Part shown: positions 62,851-64,000 of the stretch, in pieces | How the letters are laid out: each line of letters opens with the position of its first letter | Position numbering within the stretch: position 1 is the first letter of the stretch | Assembly: GCA_948474755.1 (NCBI GenBank) | Contig: CAOLHI010004282.1 | Location: 61,741-125,740 of the forward strand | Length of the DNA stretch: 64,000 nt | Direction of reading: 5' to 3' | From: Ctenosaura bakeri | Lineage: Eukaryota > Chordata > Lepidosauria > Squamata > Iguanidae | Program-made: the position numbers and the translations under genes | The notes under the pieces: model-generated | What the model was told of the DNA's origin: nothing | Databases searched by the model: none | The model's input: only the letters and a program-made list of their open reading frames with translations

Positions 62851-63304
62851 CTCCTAACCTAAGCCTCTTTGCTAGTTCTAACTAGAATCAATGACACCTC
62901 AGTCAATACTTATGTAAGTGTCATTCATTTAATGTGTCTGATCTAGCCCAACTTCAATAGGAGTCGCCCTTTCACATCTGATCAGAATGCAACCATTCTT
63001 GGAGTAAGTTCCACTGAACTTTAGTGAGATATACTTTTGAGCAAACGTGCGCTATTTTCTGATTGAGCCTGCCTCTAATATTCTTACGCATCATACCTGG
63101 AAGGATGAAATCTTCTTTCACCCAGTAACTTCACACCAGAGCCTGAGGTCCAAGCATCTCTCACTTTGCTCAAGCAAGGGATGTGTGATTAAGCCATCTC
63201 TGAAGAGGAACAGAGTGCATTTTAATCACTACTAAGCAATTACCCCCATACACACACAAAAAATCTCCAAAAGAAAAAAAAAACCCTGTTAGGGGGAAAC
63301 AGGG

Positions 63305-63470
63305 TACAAAAGGATCTTGTAGCAACTTTGAGCCTAACTGAAATAAGCCTGCATCATAAACTCATAGACCATCTATGAAAGCTTAGGCTACAAACTTATT
63401 TTGCTCTGCTTGTCTCAAAGGTGCTACAAGATCCTTTGTATGCTGATACTGACTAACACAGCTGCTTCTC
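63305..63470. repeat. Foldback repeat with AAAGGATCTTGTAGCA arms
   Basis: AAAAGGATCTTGTAGCAACTTTGAG at left is inverted at right as CAAAGGTGCTACAAGATCC. The middle has TAAGCCTGCATCATAAACTC and GAAAGCTTAGGCTAC. Confidence 0.65.
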
Positions 63471-63484
63471 CGGGAACCAGGAGT

Positions 63485-63575
63485 AAGGGAAAATGGGGAG
63501 ACTGGAAATGCCACCTCTTTTCTTAGGAGACTGGAAATGTTCTTAGGAGACAGGAAATGCCACCTCTTTTCCTAG
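63485..63575. repeat. Short tandem duplication
   Basis: GGAAATGCCACCTCTTTTC occurs at about 63505-63523 and again near 63555, with TTAGGAGAC repeated three times in the interval. Confidence 0.75.
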
Positions 63576-64000
63576 AAATAAAGTATGATCAAATCAAGAT
63601 CCAAAAGTGGCATCCTCCATTTCTCAGCAGAATGAGTACTCATTCAGCCTGCAGAGATTACTGAGGCCTTAACTCAATAGAAGCCACAACAAAAAAAACT
63701 ATGCAGCTGCTATATCAGGACAAAACCGTTCAGGTGCCAGGTTCTTACAGTGCTCAGTCCTTTCCCAACCAGGCACCTAGAGGCTGCAGTCCATGAGGTT
63801 CTTTTCAGCCATCATGACAACTGGCCAGTCCACTTTCAGTGCCAACAGGGCACGCTTCCTGGCAGCAGAACTATCACCTCAACTGAGGAGAGATACACTT
63901 GTTTCAAACTTTCAGAATATCTTGTCACTCAGTTTCTTTGAATGACACCAATTTCCTATATTGCAAAAGAAGCAAAAAAAAAAAAGAAGGTTCTCTATAT

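Larger units (their letters stand above)
45411..64000 (-). other. BRD3 intron 1 (left part; continues past window)
   Basis: At least 18.6 kb without a recognisable promoter or exon. The only GC-rich stretch (about 58790-59370) is inside a DNA transposon. Contents are listed separately; nothing nameable was seen in about 46720-47640, 54200-54650, 54905-55460, 55560-56165, 58000-58670 and 62860-63300. Confidence 0.75.

Overview
This window reads as nuclear DNA from a squamate reptile, most likely an iguanian-type lizard, although the species call is an inference. It contains one large spliced gene, one small gene and a dense carpet of transposable elements. The repeat mix is CR1, L2 and L1 LINEs, a tRNA-derived SINE with a conserved 3' tail, a 5S-rRNA-derived SINE that shares that tail, hAT elements including one with SPIN-like termini, and palindromic or mariner-like MITEs. 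Bird or mammal genomes do not carry this combination.

The main gene is the BET-family transcriptional co-activator BRD3, on the minus strand. All 11 coding exons can be placed to the base, from the ATG at 45268 to the stop at 15551. Phases agree at all ten junctions and the joined product is 731 residues. It carries bromodomain 1, bromodomain 2, a Lys/Glu-rich region, the ET domain and an acidic poly-Ser tail. A 5'UTR segment (45269-45410) with two upstream ORFs precedes the ATG. The BRD3 promoter is not visible, so intron 1 runs for at least 18.6 kb to the right edge. The 3'UTR (about 12.95-15.55 kb) is nearly free of repeats.

To the left, on the plus strand, a CpG island (about 4.43-5.4 kb) with a YY1-type motif and a strong splice donor precedes a single-exon 84-codon ORF (6412-6666). 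I recognise this ORF as the small protein encoded by BRD3OS, the gene opposite BRD3 in mammals. BRD3OS and BRD3 are convergent. The protein ends in a class I PDZ-ligand-like tail (T-V-M).

Layout: 1-4.2 kb is intergenic with two L1 3' ends in opposite orientation; 4.2-6.7 kb is a palindromic MITE, the CpG island and BRD3OS; 6.7-12.9 kb is intergenic or possible BRD3OS 3'UTR; 12.9-45.4 kb is BRD3; 45.4-64 kb is BRD3 intron 1, crowded with CR1, L1, L2, SINE and hAT copies. No bacterial, phage, CRISPR or gene-cluster system is present. The items most worth following up are the BRD3OS microprotein, the SPIN-like insertion with GC-rich cargo and an intact 8-bp target duplication, the 5S-SINE family, the BRD3 uORFs and a decoy splice donor after the BD1 exon.
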